Positions 33,425 through 42,064 of a stretch of 64,000 nucleotides of DNA are shown here, one piece after another; position 1 is the stretch's first letter; every line of letters starts with the position of its first letter. The DNA lies in assembly GCF_000161455.1 (NCBI RefSeq), contig NZ_CM000745.1, positions 1,340,063 through 1,404,062 of the forward strand, in the 5' to 3' direction. The notes under the pieces are model-generated. The model made no database searches, had not been told where the DNA came from, and saw only the letters and a list, made by a program, of their open reading frames with translations. This stretch comes from Bacillus pseudomycoides DSM 12442. Its GTDB lineage: Bacteria; Bacillota; Bacilli; Bacillales; Bacillaceae_G. The position numbers were made by a program, and so were the translations under genes.

Positions 33425-33612
33425 ATCCATGTTGATTTGCTGGCATATAAGTCACGGCTATGAAAATAAAAGAAGGTCTCCGCTCATTTTCTCCTTCTGT
33501 TCTCACATGGCATGGGGCTAAAAGGTACTGACCGTTTCTACGCATGGTCGGATGCTCTCTCCCATCAAAAAAAGAAAGGTTTAAGTCGTTTTTTTCAATG
33601 TATACTTACATT
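33425..33612 (+). repeat. Dispersed hairpin repeat, copy 4
   Basis: Plus-orientation copy in the 416-base gap before yvqK, with CATGGCATGGGGC, CTGACC, loop GTTTCTACGCAT and GGTCGGATGCTCTC. Confidence 0.75.
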
Positions 33613-33660
33613 TGATGGATCGTGTAATGAATAAAAATTTAAAAGAGAGGTGTAGAATAT

Positions 33661-34233
33661 TTGAAACTATATACGAAAACAGGAGATAAAGGACAAACGA
33701 GTATTATAGGTGGACGAGTTGATAAAGATCATATTCGTGTAGAAGCATATGGAACAATTGATGAGGCGAATTCTCATATTGGATATGCGATGACTATGCT
33801 TCAAGAAGAATGCTTTCAAGACATACATGAGGAGCTTGAAAAGATTCAGCATGAATTGTTTGATTGCGGTGGAGATTTAGCAATTGTGCAGCAAAAATTA
33901 CCTTATAAAGTAACAGAAGAAATGGTCATATATTTAGAAGGACGAATTGATCACTACATAGAAGAAGCGCCACCATTAGAGTGTTTTATTTTACCTGGCG
34001 GGAGCCCAGCATCTGCGGTGACCCATGTTGCACGTACGGTAACGCGGAGAGCTGAGCGCTATATTGTATCATTAGGAAAGCAAGAGGAAATAAATGAAGT
34101 TGTATTACGATATGTCAATCGATTATCTGATTATTTATTCGCAATAGCTAGGGTGATAAATGCTCGCCTTATGGTGAAAGATGTTGAATATAAACGAAGT
34201 GCAATTGGTTTTCGTAAAAAGGAAGTGGAGTAA
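33661..34233 (+). CDS. yvqK: Cob(I)alamin adenosyltransferase, PduO type
   Basis: 190 residues. It transfers the adenosyl group of ATP to cob(I)alamin to make coenzyme B12. The ATP-binding N-terminus YTKTGDKGQTSIIGG, the VEAYGTIDEANSHIG helix and the RTVTRRAERYIV helix are diagnostic. Start TTG 33661, preceded by AGAGAGGTG. Single gene; no B12 genes are adjacent. Confidence 0.94.
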   Translation: MKLYTKTGDKGQTSIIGGRVDKDHIRVEAYGTIDEANSHIGYAMTMLQEECFQDIHEELEKIQHELFDCGGDLAIVQQKLPYKVTEEMVIYLEGRIDHYIEEAPPLECFILPGGSPASAVTHVARTVTRRAERYIVSLGKQEEINEVVLRYVNRLSDYLFAIARVINARLMVKDVEYKRSAIGFRKKEVE

Positions 34234-34316
34234 TTCACTTTCTTTTTTGTATACTTTTTTCCGTAATATACCACAATAGAGAAAGTGTGGCGGTTATTAA
34301 AAAACGGAGGATGTAT

Positions 34317-34931
34317 ATGAAAGGCTTAAAAGTCGGGATACTTGTCTTTGGATTGTTTTTTAGTTCTCAATTATATGCTTATGCTGAGGACGGACGATGG
34401 ACATGGCCGGTAGATGGAAGAATTAGTGACTATTTTGGAACAAGAAATGGAAAACACTATGGTATTGATATAGCTGCTCCAATCGGAACACCGATTGCCG
34501 CTATTCGAGGTGGAACGGTGACAAAATCCTATTTTTCAAATAGTTATGGAAATGTAGTGTTTATTAAGCATGGAGAATATGAGGCCGTTTACGCCCATCT
34601 AAATAAGAGATATGTATTTCAAGGGAATCATATTACAAGAGGTGAGGTAATTGGTGAAGTGGGAAACACAGGTGAATCACGAGGTGCACATCTGCACTTA
34701 GAAGTTCATAAAGGTGCTTGGACATTTGGGAAAAGAAATGCAATGAATCCATTGTTTGTTTTAAATGGAGAAAGGGATCAAGTGGTTTCATCATCGATGT
34801 ATATTGTGCAAAAAGGGGATACATTGGTCAGTATTGCCCGTAAGTTTGGCATGACTGTTCATGAGATAAAAGTAAAAAATGCATTACAACAAGATCGAAT
34901 TTATCCAAATCAAAAATTATATATGAATTAA
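34317..34931 (+). CDS. M23 family peptidase with LysM domain
   Basis: 204 residues with signal peptide (about 1-24). A LytM/M23 domain follows: HYGIDIAAP supplies Zn His and Asp, HLHLEVH the second His pair. The C-terminal LysM domain (about 156-203, YIVQKGDTLVSIA) binds glycan. Likely a cell-wall endopeptidase. ATG 34317 is six bases after GGAGG; another ATG at 34311 is too close to it. Confidence 0.9.
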   Translation: MKGLKVGILVFGLFFSSQLYAYAEDGRWTWPVDGRISDYFGTRNGKHYGIDIAAPIGTPIAAIRGGTVTKSYFSNSYGNVVFIKHGEYEAVYAHLNKRYVFQGNHITRGEVIGEVGNTGESRGAHLHLEVHKGAWTFGKRNAMNPLFVLNGERDQVVSSSMYIVQKGDTLVSIARKFGMTVHEIKVKNALQQDRIYPNQKLYMN

Positions 34932-34962
34932 AAAAAGGGCTAGTAGGACTAGCTCTTTTTTT
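34931..34962. terminator. Bidirectional terminator
   Basis: AAAAGGGCTAGT / ACTAGCTCTTTT stem between convergent genes. Confidence 0.82.
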
Positions 34963-35644
34963 ACCAAAAAATAAAGACACATATAAATCCAGAAATGGCT
35001 AAATAGCTATAATAATAAAAGACCTTTGTCCTTGTTTTTTCCTTCGTTCGAAATAATACAATGGTTGGTTCGATTAGTCCAATTGTAAAGCAAAGTAGAC
35101 CAAGGAGCATACAGCCGATAGAAAACGAATACAAGGCAACTTGTACTTGAAATGGAATTATCCACTTTAATAAAAATGCAATAAGTGCTGTATAACAAAT
35201 GCTGCCTATATATTTGTTTAAAGTTGTATTGGAACGAAAACCAGGAAGCTTTTTCAAAAAGGATCGGGAAACAACTTCTGTTTGTAAAGAAGTATGTTCT
35301 TTAATTATTTTTTGGGCCTCTTTCCCTTTATGAAAGAGAGAGAGAATCCAATTTCGTTTTCCTTGGAAAACAAATTGTGATGTTGTTAAATAGTGATCAA
35401 TTTTCACTTTATCCCAACTTTTCCACAGGTGACGCTCGCGTAGCTTTAGTTTACTTTCTGTTGTTTTATCATACTGATATACACTAATTCCTTCTTTGTC
35501 AAAAGTAGCATAGTATGTTTCTCTTGAAAATGTGCCTAAATCAATTGGACAGTAGAAAAGTAATTCCTTTTTTAAATAAAAGTATTCTTTTCTTAAGTTT
35601 TTTTTCATCGTTTCTTGAATAGAGTGTCTTTTTTCTTTCTTCAT
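34961..35644 (-). CDS. Hypothetical membrane protein
   Basis: 227 residues. A basic, soluble first half (~140 residues) with a YATFDKEGISVYQYD stretch, and three to four membrane helices in the second half. The plan suggests a cytoplasmic domain tethered to the membrane. GGAGGAA precedes the ATG. No family recognised. Confidence 0.7.
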   Translation of the reverse strand: MKKEKRHSIQETMKKNLRKEYFYLKKELLFYCPIDLGTFSRETYYATFDKEGISVYQYDKTTESKLKLRERHLWKSWDKVKIDHYLTTSQFVFQGKRNWILSLFHKGKEAQKIIKEHTSLQTEVVSRSFLKKLPGFRSNTTLNKYIGSICYTALIAFLLKWIIPFQVQVALYSFSIGCMLLGLLCFTIGLIEPTIVLFRTKEKTRTKVFYYYSYLAISGFICVFIFW

Positions 35645-35860
35645 GACATTTCCTCCGTATTAAGAAAATGCTCTTATCTTAACAATTCAACATCTTATCA
35701 CTTTTCTGTATGAATGACTAGGGAATTACGCAGGAAAAAGTCAGATTGTAAAAAATATGGATTGTGTTGTCAAATAATTCGATAGCTTTTTTATTGAGTA
35801 TTAATAAGACAAATCTTATATAGAACGATGCTTACTATTCGTAAGTTATAAACATTTTTA

Positions 35861-35889
35861 TTCACAACTGTATGATGTTGTTGTATAAT
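35861..35889 (+). promoter_or_regulatory. Sigma-A promoter of ribU
   Basis: TTCACA (35861) and TATAAT (35884) with a 17-base spacer, about 25 bases before the riboswitch. Confidence 0.6.
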
Positions 35890-35912
35890 GGTGAAGAAAA
35901 TAGAATATCGGT

Positions 35913-36049
35913 CTATCTTCGGGGCAGGGTGAAAATCCCGACCGGCGGTGATGAACAGTTGCTTTTCGTTCTAAGCCCGCGAGCCGTTAAGGCAGGATTT
36001 GGTGAGATTCCAAAGCCGACAGTACAGTCTGGATGGGAGAAGATGGAGG
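35913..36049 (+). ncRNA. FMN riboswitch (RFN element)
   Basis: The conserved core is clear: ATCTTCGGGGCAGGGTGAAA at the 5' side, CCCGACCGGCGGT, AGCCCGCGAGC, then GATTTGGTGAGATTCCAAAG, GCCGACAGT and AGTCTGGATGGGAGAAGATG. FMN binding should favour the terminator at 36108, shutting off ribU. Confidence 0.97.
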
Positions 36050-36107
36050 TTCAAGCGTTCAAAAAAGATAGCTCTTTGAACGTCTGTTTGATGTGCCTAA
36101 AAATTCT

Positions 36108-36136
36108 CCCTTTGTGTAAACCACAAAGGGTTTTTT
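36108..36136 (+). terminator. Regulated terminator of the FMN riboswitch
   Basis: CCCTTTGTG / CACAAAGGG with T-run, downstream of the aptamer and upstream of ribU. Confidence 0.85.
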
Positions 36137-36211
36137 CGTATCATGAAAAAATAGGCATAGCAGAACCTTTCCACTTTCCATGAGATGATCGATGGAAAAG
36201 GAGAGAGAATG

Positions 36212-36790
36212 ATGAAACAAAAAAACAGTGTAGTACAAATGGTGAGTGTAGCGATGCTTAGTAGTATTGCGTATTTGCTTATGATGTTGGATTTTCCATT
36301 TCCAGGACTTCCGCCATTTTTAAAAATTGACTTTAGTGATGTGCCAGCTTTAATTGCAGCGATTATTTTTAGTCCGATTGCAGGTGTAGTTGTAGAAGGG
36401 ATAAAAAATATCCTTCACTATGGGATTCAAGGAAGTTTAACCGGAGTTCCGGTTGGAGAGGTAGCTAATTTCATTGCGGGATGTCTATTTATTGGTCCAG
36501 CGGCATTCTTATTTCGTAAGCATCGCACAGTAAAAAGTTTAACAACAGGGTTAATGTTAGGAACGGTTGCTATGTCTATCATTATGAGTGTGTTAAATTA
36601 TTTCATTATTTTACCAGCGTACACTTGGTTTTTAAATCAGCCTGCTATGTCTAGCAGTGGTATGCGACAAATGATTGTAGCGGCAATTCTACCATTTAAT
36701 TTAATTAAAGGAATTGTTGTAACAGTTGTGTTTGTAGCGCTGTTTTCACGTTTAAAAGTATGGGTATTTGCAAAAATGAAAAATGCATAG
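36212..36790 (+). CDS. ribU: Riboflavin ECF transporter S component
   Basis: 192 residues, six membrane helices. It binds riboflavin and works with the shared energy-coupling (EcfAAT) module. FPFPGLPPFLKIDFSDVPAL, EGIKNILHYGIQGS and GEVANFIAG match RibU (YpaA). Two ATGs (36209, 36212) follow AAGGAGAG; the second is taken. Controlled by the FMN riboswitch upstream. Confidence 0.96.
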   Translation: MKQKNSVVQMVSVAMLSSIAYLLMMLDFPFPGLPPFLKIDFSDVPALIAAIIFSPIAGVVVEGIKNILHYGIQGSLTGVPVGEVANFIAGCLFIGPAAFLFRKHRTVKSLTTGLMLGTVAMSIIMSVLNYFIILPAYTWFLNQPAMSSSGMRQMIVAAILPFNLIKGIVVTVVFVALFSRLKVWVFAKMKNA

Positions 36791-36798
36791 AAATTTTG

Positions 36799-36833
36799 GC
36801 CATCAGAGGAGAGAATATCGCTGATGGCTTTTT
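36799..36833 (+). terminator. Terminator of ribU
   Basis: GCCATCAG / CTGATGGC with T-run. Confidence 0.75.
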
Positions 36834-36856
36834 AAATTGTAAGTTAGATGAATAAC

Positions 36857-36891
36857 AAAAAATCCCCCTCATAAAATGAGGGGGATTTTTT
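36857..36891. terminator. Terminator of fer
   Basis: AAAAAATCCCCCTCAT / ATGAGGGGGATTTTTT, near-perfect and strong on both strands. Confidence 0.9.
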
Positions 36892-36907
36892 GAAGTTAAT
36901 AAAAAGA

Positions 36908-37156
36908 CTATTCGAATTTTAAAGCGTCGCCATCGAATGATTCGTCAGCAACTTTAATTGAGTCAGTTGGACAACCTTCAAATGCGTCCATCATGTCGTC
37001 AATTAATACATCTGGAATTTCAACGATACCTTGGTTATCATCTAATGTTACAAATGCAATACCTTCATCATCGTAATCATAAATGTCTGGTGCAGCAGCT
37101 CCGCAAGCTCCGCATGCGATGCAAGTGTCTTTATCAACAATTGTATATTTTGCCAT
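36908..37156 (-). CDS. fer: 4Fe-4S ferredoxin
   Basis: 82 residues, the length of B. subtilis Fer. One [4Fe-4S] cluster: CIACGAC supplies three cysteines and EGCPTDSI the fourth with its proline. Highly acidic electron carrier for P450s and desaturases. AGGAGGGAA precedes the ATG. A Fur-type box lies about 100 bases upstream. Confidence 0.97.
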   Translation of the reverse strand: MAKYTIVDKDTCIACGACGAAAPDIYDYDDEGIAFVTLDDNQGIVEIPDVLIDDMMDAFEGCPTDSIKVADESFDGDALKFE

Positions 37157-37257
37157 ATTCTTTTCCCTCCTGATAATATGTATGTGAAAATATTCGCTAT
37201 AAAAATTATAACCTTATTGTAAAACGGTTTTTCAAACTTTTCAACATAAAATTATAA

Positions 37258-37272
37258 TGATAATGCTTATCA
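37258..37272. promoter_or_regulatory. Fur-box-like site upstream of fer
   Basis: TGATAATGCTTATCA matches the 7-1-7 Fur consensus TGATAAT-n-ATTATCA with one mismatch, in the fer/ypbB divergent region. Confidence 0.5.
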
Positions 37273-37357
37273 ATTAGAGTGTCAACTTATTTTTGATTTA
37301 TTTCACAAGATTTTCAAAATGCCTAAATGCTGTACAGTTTGATACAATAGAAAATAT

Positions 37358-37452
37358 AAAGTGAAACTTCTATCAGTGGGGTTCTCTTCATCGCTATCGA
37401 TAGAAAGCTTTCACCAATCGGGCTTTTACTGTCAGCAAATAGCGGGATAAAT
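37358..37452 (+). repeat. bcr1-like intergenic repeat
   Basis: Starts AAAGTGAAACTTCTATCAG and ends CAAATAGCGGGATAAATG. Similar ends occur at 1978-2000 (plus) and 60947-60963 (complement). It recalls the bcr1 element of the B. cereus group; assignment from memory of the motif, not a search. Confidence 0.55.
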
Positions 37453-37475
37453 GTAATTGAAAGGTGGAAGCGGTG

Positions 37476-38537
37476 ATGCAGTTACAATATACTTTACTAT
37501 ATTGCATAAAACAATTAAATGGTGAACGAACTGTTTCTTCCATTTATCACCTTTTAAAAGGAAAACGTTCTTCACAAACACTACAAGACGGAAATATATT
37601 TCACATTTCTTTTCTGTTTGGAATATACAAATCATTACAACGTTCTGATTATGATCAGGAAATTGAACATGTATTGCATAAAGAATGGATTCAGAATGTA
37701 CATGAAAATACGTACATTTTAACTGATGCTGGAAAGGAACAACTGGAAACTTGGAAAAAAACACTTTCTTTTCCACAGTATTTACATGGTTTACACTATG
37801 GTGATCTTGGCGAGCTTTTTTGGAAACGACTTTCATTAATTATTCAAACTGTGTCAAATTTACAACAGCAAAATGCGAAATTTATTCCTATTCAACAAGA
37901 TACAGAGATCATGATGTGGGTCAAGCAGTTCCTCATCGGGATACCGTATACAAGAAGTGAACTTGCGGCAGGTTTGTGGAAAGAGATACATATGCTGTTG
38001 AAAGATACTTTGCCAATAGAAGCAACGATTTTTACATATCGACTAACTGGGTATGAACGGATTGGATATACATTAAAACAACTTGCAGAAATTACAAACC
38101 AAGATGTATTTCGCATCTATCTCTTATTTTGGGGTACCATTCATTTCTTTATTCAATCTGTTCGAGAGAATGAAAAAGAGTTTCCGTTATTAACAAAAAT
38201 TATTTCTTATCCGAATGAAAGGGCAGATTTGTTTAGTTTATCCACGCAGAAAACATATCAGCTTTGGAGACAAGGGCTCTCTTTAGATGAAATTGCAACG
38301 ATTAGAAATTTAAAGGTTGCAACAATAGAGGATCATTTTGTTGAAATTGCATTACGCGAACGAGATTTTTCTATTGAAATGTTCATGGGGAAAAATAAAA
38401 TTAAGCATGTGCAGCGCATTATTGAAACATTACAAACACGTAAGTTGCGTGTATTAAAGCAAGCGGTAGGAGAAACAGTTTCTTATTTTGAAATTCGTCT
38501 TGTGTTAGCACAGATGGAGGGTGTAAATGAGACTTGA
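37476..38537 (+). CDS. ypbB: YpbB, HTH_40 domain protein next to RecQ
   Basis: 353 residues. A helical N-terminal region and, near residues 255-345, a helix-turn-helix of the HTH_40 type often found fused to or next to RecQ helicases. ATG 37476 is eight bases after AAGGTGG; GTG 37464 is in frame. Its stop overlaps the recQ start by eleven bases. Probably works with RecQ on DNA. Confidence 0.88.
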   Translation: MQLQYTLLYCIKQLNGERTVSSIYHLLKGKRSSQTLQDGNIFHISFLFGIYKSLQRSDYDQEIEHVLHKEWIQNVHENTYILTDAGKEQLETWKKTLSFPQYLHGLHYGDLGELFWKRLSLIIQTVSNLQQQNAKFIPIQQDTEIMMWVKQFLIGIPYTRSELAAGLWKEIHMLLKDTLPIEATIFTYRLTGYERIGYTLKQLAEITNQDVFRIYLLFWGTIHFFIQSVRENEKEFPLLTKIISYPNERADLFSLSTQKTYQLWRQGLSLDEIATIRNLKVATIEDHFVEIALRERDFSIEMFMGKNKIKHVQRIIETLQTRKLRVLKQAVGETVSYFEIRLVLAQMEGVNET

Positions 38538-40075
38538 GGATTATCTGTATAAGTGGTTTGGTTATAACGAATTTCGTCAAGGACAGAAAGATGTTATTGT
38601 GGATTTGTTGCAAGGAAAAGATGTTGTGGCGATGCTTCCAACTGGAAGAGGAAAATCAATGTGCTATCAACTTCCAGGTCTTATGAGAGATGGAACAGTA
38701 CTGATTGTTTCTCCATTACTATCCTTAATGGAAGATCAGGTAGCGCAGCTTAAATATATAGTAAAGGATCGTGTGATTGCGTTTAATAGTTTCCGTACAT
38801 TAACTGAGAAAAAAGAAGCGATAAAAAGATTATCTTCTTATAAATTTGTCTTTGTCTCGCCTGAAATGCTGCAAACTGAAGCAATAATAAGAGAACTAAA
38901 AAAGATTCATATTTCGCTATTTGTCGTTGATGAAGCACATTGTATTTCGCAATGGGGTTACGATTTTCGAACAGACTATAAAAAATTAGATCAAGTTATA
39001 GCGGCTATTGGACATCCTCCGGTATTAGCATTAACAGCTACTGCAACAAAAGAAGTATTACAAGATATTATAAAAAGTTTAAAACTTACGAATGTAGCAG
39101 AGCATGTGTATTCGATTGATCGTCCAAATATTGCAATGGAAGTACAATTTGTACAAACAATAGAAGAAAAAAAGGAAGCGCTTCTCACGCAAGTTACTTA
39201 TTTACAAGGACCAGGAATTATTTATTGTTCTAGCAGGGCTTGGACGGAGCGCCTGACAGAATATTTAAGGAGTAAAGGTATAGCAGATGTTGCATTTTAT
39301 CATGGTGGAATGGAACATGAAGAGCGGATGTTAATTCAGCAACAATTTATGAATGATCAACTGCAGCTTGTTATATGTACAAGTGCATTTGGTATGGGGG
39401 TAAACAAGCCGAATACAAGATATATTATTCATTTTCATTATCCAGCAAATATTGCTTCTTATTTACAAGAAATCGGTAGAGCGGGAAGAGATGGAGAGAT
39501 GAGTATTGCGATTCTACTTTGTAGTCCATTGGATCATGATCTACCAGTTTCTATCATTGAGGATGAATTACCAAATAAACAGCAAATTCTAATTTTTATT
39601 TTCCTTACTACAAGAGAAGATGTTCCAAACGAAAGTATTGCCAATGGAAGATGTGGAAGAAATTTGTTATAATGCCGCAAGGTTTAGTGAGCAGCATTGG
39701 CGTTTTGTACGTTATCATTTAGAAAAGATGAAAATCATACAACAGAAGAAGCTCATTATGGAATCCTTGTCAGATGAGAAAATGAAAAAATTGATGTTAG
39801 AAGTGGACGAGCGTCTTCGGAATAAATATAGGCAATTAGAAAATATGAAATCGTGGCTCCAGTTTAAAGGCTGTAGACGGGAACAAATGCTACATCAATT
39901 TGGATATAAGAAGGAAGCTGAGGTAAAAAACTGCTGTGACTACTGCGGTATTTCCAAAGAAGATTATAAAAAAAGACGAGCAAGACAATCAATTTTCGAC
40001 TATAATTGGGAAGCGGAGTTACAATTGCTCTTTGGTATGAGAGAACGGAGGAATGATGGACATTCAAAGGCGTAG
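38527..40075 (+). pseudogene. recQ: ATP-dependent DNA helicase RecQ, frameshifted
   Basis: Two overlapping frames together cover a whole RecQ (about 515 residues). The first (38527-39672) has Walker A LPTGRGKSMCYQ, DEAHCISQWG, TATATKEVLQDI, and IGRAGRDG. The second (from about 39600 to 40075) has the C-terminal part with the four zinc-binding cysteines (CRREQMLHQFGY, NCCDYCG). The switch lies in AATTTTTATTTTCC near 39591-39604; removing one T from the five-T run restores a smooth reading (ILILFSLLQEKMFQ). Either a real inactivating frameshift or a homopolymer error. GGAGGG precedes the ATG. Confidence 0.88.
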
Positions 40076-40619
40076 TATTGAAGACATAGGTCCGAAAGAA
40101 ATACGGCTTAACCTCTATATAACACAATTAATAATTATAGGTGTTGGCTGCGCATTAGCCTATATATTATTTCCAAATAGGAATGAATTTTATGATTTGT
40201 GGAAATGGGAACCTGTTTCCATCCTTATAATAGGTAGTGGAGTTGCGGGTGGTGTCATCTTATTTGATTATATTGCAATGCAAGTGTTCCCAGAATCGTG
40301 GTTTGATGATGGTGGAATTAATGAGCGGATGTTCCAAGGGATTTCTGTTATACAATTATTAGTTATTACGTTTGTTATTGGATTTGCTGAAGAATTTTTA
40401 TTTCGGGGTGTGTTACAGACGCATTTCGGACTTGTAATTGCTAGCCTTATTTTTGCTGTTTTACATATTCGATATGTGATGAAGCCATTCTTATTTTGCT
40501 TTGTATGTATGATTAGTTTTGTATTTGGATATGTGTTTCAATGGACAGGAAATTTGTTTATAACAATTTTTGCACACTTTCTTGTTGATTTTATAATGGG
40601 ACTTCAATTAAGAAAATAA
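40053..40619 (+). CDS. ypbD: CPBP family intramembrane metalloprotease
   Basis: 188 residues, about five to six membrane helices. The Abi/CPBP motifs are present: AEEFLFRGVL (EExxxR) and later histidines in VLHIRY and FAHFLVD. The family acts as membrane proteases or bacteriocin self-protection. Starts at ATG 40053 or 40056 after GGAGGA and overlaps the recQ end by 23 bases. Confidence 0.88.
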   Translation: MMDIQRRSIEDIGPKEIRLNLYITQLIIIGVGCALAYILFPNRNEFYDLWKWEPVSILIIGSGVAGGVILFDYIAMQVFPESWFDDGGINERMFQGISVIQLLVITFVIGFAEEFLFRGVLQTHFGLVIASLIFAVLHIRYVMKPFLFCFVCMISFVFGYVFQWTGNLFITIFAHFLVDFIMGLQLRK

Positions 40620-40641
40620 ATGAAAGGTGGTGGTGAACAGC

Positions 40642-41124
40642 ATGAGGAAACAAATTCCCGATTTTGAAGAAGAATTGGAAGAAGAGCAAACAGAAGAAGG
40701 TTTACCGCCGCGAAGTGAGGTTCATAGAAATAAAGAAAAGAAAAAATCTAAATTTAAGATTAACCACTTTTTTGTTCGAGTTTTAACATTTTTATTTATT
40801 TTGTTACCACTTAGTATTTTATGGTATACGGATAAGTATATCGAAGTAAAAAGTGCAAAAGAGAATGATGTCCCTGGAACAAATGCGTTTGAAGTGATTT
40901 TTTTCGATTCAAATAAACATGGTGAAGGAAAAAAGAAGCAGCCAGAAAAATTTGAAACGCATATTGTAAAAGCAGGTGAGACATTTGAAAGTATTGGGAA
41001 ACAGTATTTTCCCAATGAAGATGGGGCTACAATCATTAAACGCTATAACAATTTACAAGACAATCAGTTAGAAGTGGGAAAAGAATTGAAAATTCCTGTC
41101 AAAAAGAAAACGGAGAAGGAATAG
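40642..41124 (+). CDS. ypbE: LysM domain membrane protein YpbE
   Basis: 160 residues. An acidic cytoplasmic start, a basic stretch (KEKKKSKFK), one membrane span (about 47-67) and an external C-terminal LysM domain (about 110-157). ATG 40642 follows GGTGGTGG; an upstream in-frame ATG is inside that site. Matches YpbE by position and plan. Confidence 0.85.
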   Translation: MRKQIPDFEEELEEEQTEEGLPPRSEVHRNKEKKKSKFKINHFFVRVLTFLFILLPLSILWYTDKYIEVKSAKENDVPGTNAFEVIFFDSNKHGEGKKKQPEKFETHIVKAGETFESIGKQYFPNEDGATIIKRYNNLQDNQLEVGKELKIPVKKKTEKE

Positions 41125-41261
41125 TAGCTGTAAAATAATGGTTATATGAGTGATTGAAAAGGTGAATGAAGTCTTTTGTATCGGATGAGATTTTATTCAT
41201 CTTTATTGCAATATAGCTTGATAAAATTACATTTTGTTGAGAGGGAAGTTGAGAAAAATAT

Positions 41262-42035
41262 ATGTTGTGGATTTTAGGTGGCACGTTCATATGTATTGGC
41301 TTTATTTGTCTTTTTATGATGTATAGAGAAGCATTGCGTAATACATTGTTAGAACACACTTTATCATTTGTAAATTTCCCGGAAAGCTTTGGAAAGGTCA
41401 GGATATTTTTCATTTCAGATATTCATAGGAGAATTGTTTCGCCTTCTTTAATTGAAAATGTAAAAGGAAAAGCTGATTTTGTTATTATTGGCGGTGATTT
41501 AGCTGAGAAAGGTGTATCGTTATCACAAATTGCTGCTAATGTTCAAACATTAAGTAAAATTGGTCCTATATATTTTGTATGGGGAAATAATGATTATGAA
41601 ATTGACTATCATGAACTAGATGCGTTATTACTAGAACATGGTGTGAAAATTTTAGATAATACAAGAGTGCTGTTTGAATCAGATTCTGGCGACAAGCTTT
41701 GCTTATTAGGGGTGGATGATGTTGGATTAGAACGGGATCGTTTAGACTTGGCACTAGCAGATTGTCAAGAAAATGGCTTTCGTATTCTTATTAGTCACAA
41801 TCCTGTTATTGTAAACAAAATGTCTGGACAAGAACAAATTTCCCTCGTATTAAGTGGTCATACCCATGGGGGACAAATTCGTCTATTTCATTTTAAACGA
41901 TATCTAAAAGGCGGCGTATATAAGTATCCGAATACAACTTTATTTGTGAGTAATGGGTATGGAACGACATTGATACCACTACGTTTTCGAGCTCCAGCCC
42001 AAACGCACTTAATTACGTTGCAAGGAAAAAAATAA
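41262..42035 (+). CDS. ypbG: Calcineurin-like phosphoesterase YpbG
   Basis: 257 residues. One N-terminal membrane anchor, then the binuclear metal motifs ISDIHR, IGGDLAEKG, WGNNDYE (Asn-Asn in place of the usual Asn-His), ISHNP and LSGHTHGGQ. Related to UDP-diacylglucosamine-type phosphohydrolases; substrate unknown. B. subtilis ypbG lies at the same place. Confidence 0.9.
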   Translation: MLWILGGTFICIGFICLFMMYREALRNTLLEHTLSFVNFPESFGKVRIFFISDIHRRIVSPSLIENVKGKADFVIIGGDLAEKGVSLSQIAANVQTLSKIGPIYFVWGNNDYEIDYHELDALLLEHGVKILDNTRVLFESDSGDKLCLLGVDDVGLERDRLDLALADCQENGFRILISHNPVIVNKMSGQEQISLVLSGHTHGGQIRLFHFKRYLKGGVYKYPNTTLFVSNGYGTTLIPLRFRAPAQTHLITLQGKK

Positions 42036-42064
42036 GAGATGTTCGGTTTAAAGGTGGGAAAAAC

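Noticed and set aside
35872..36183. 103-codon frame upstream of ribU
   Set aside because: Entirely inside the FMN riboswitch and its terminator.
38527..40075. Programmed frameshifting of recQ
   Set aside because: No stimulatory structure or Shine-Dalgarno-like element at the shift and no precedent for recQ; a one-base indel in a T-run is simpler.
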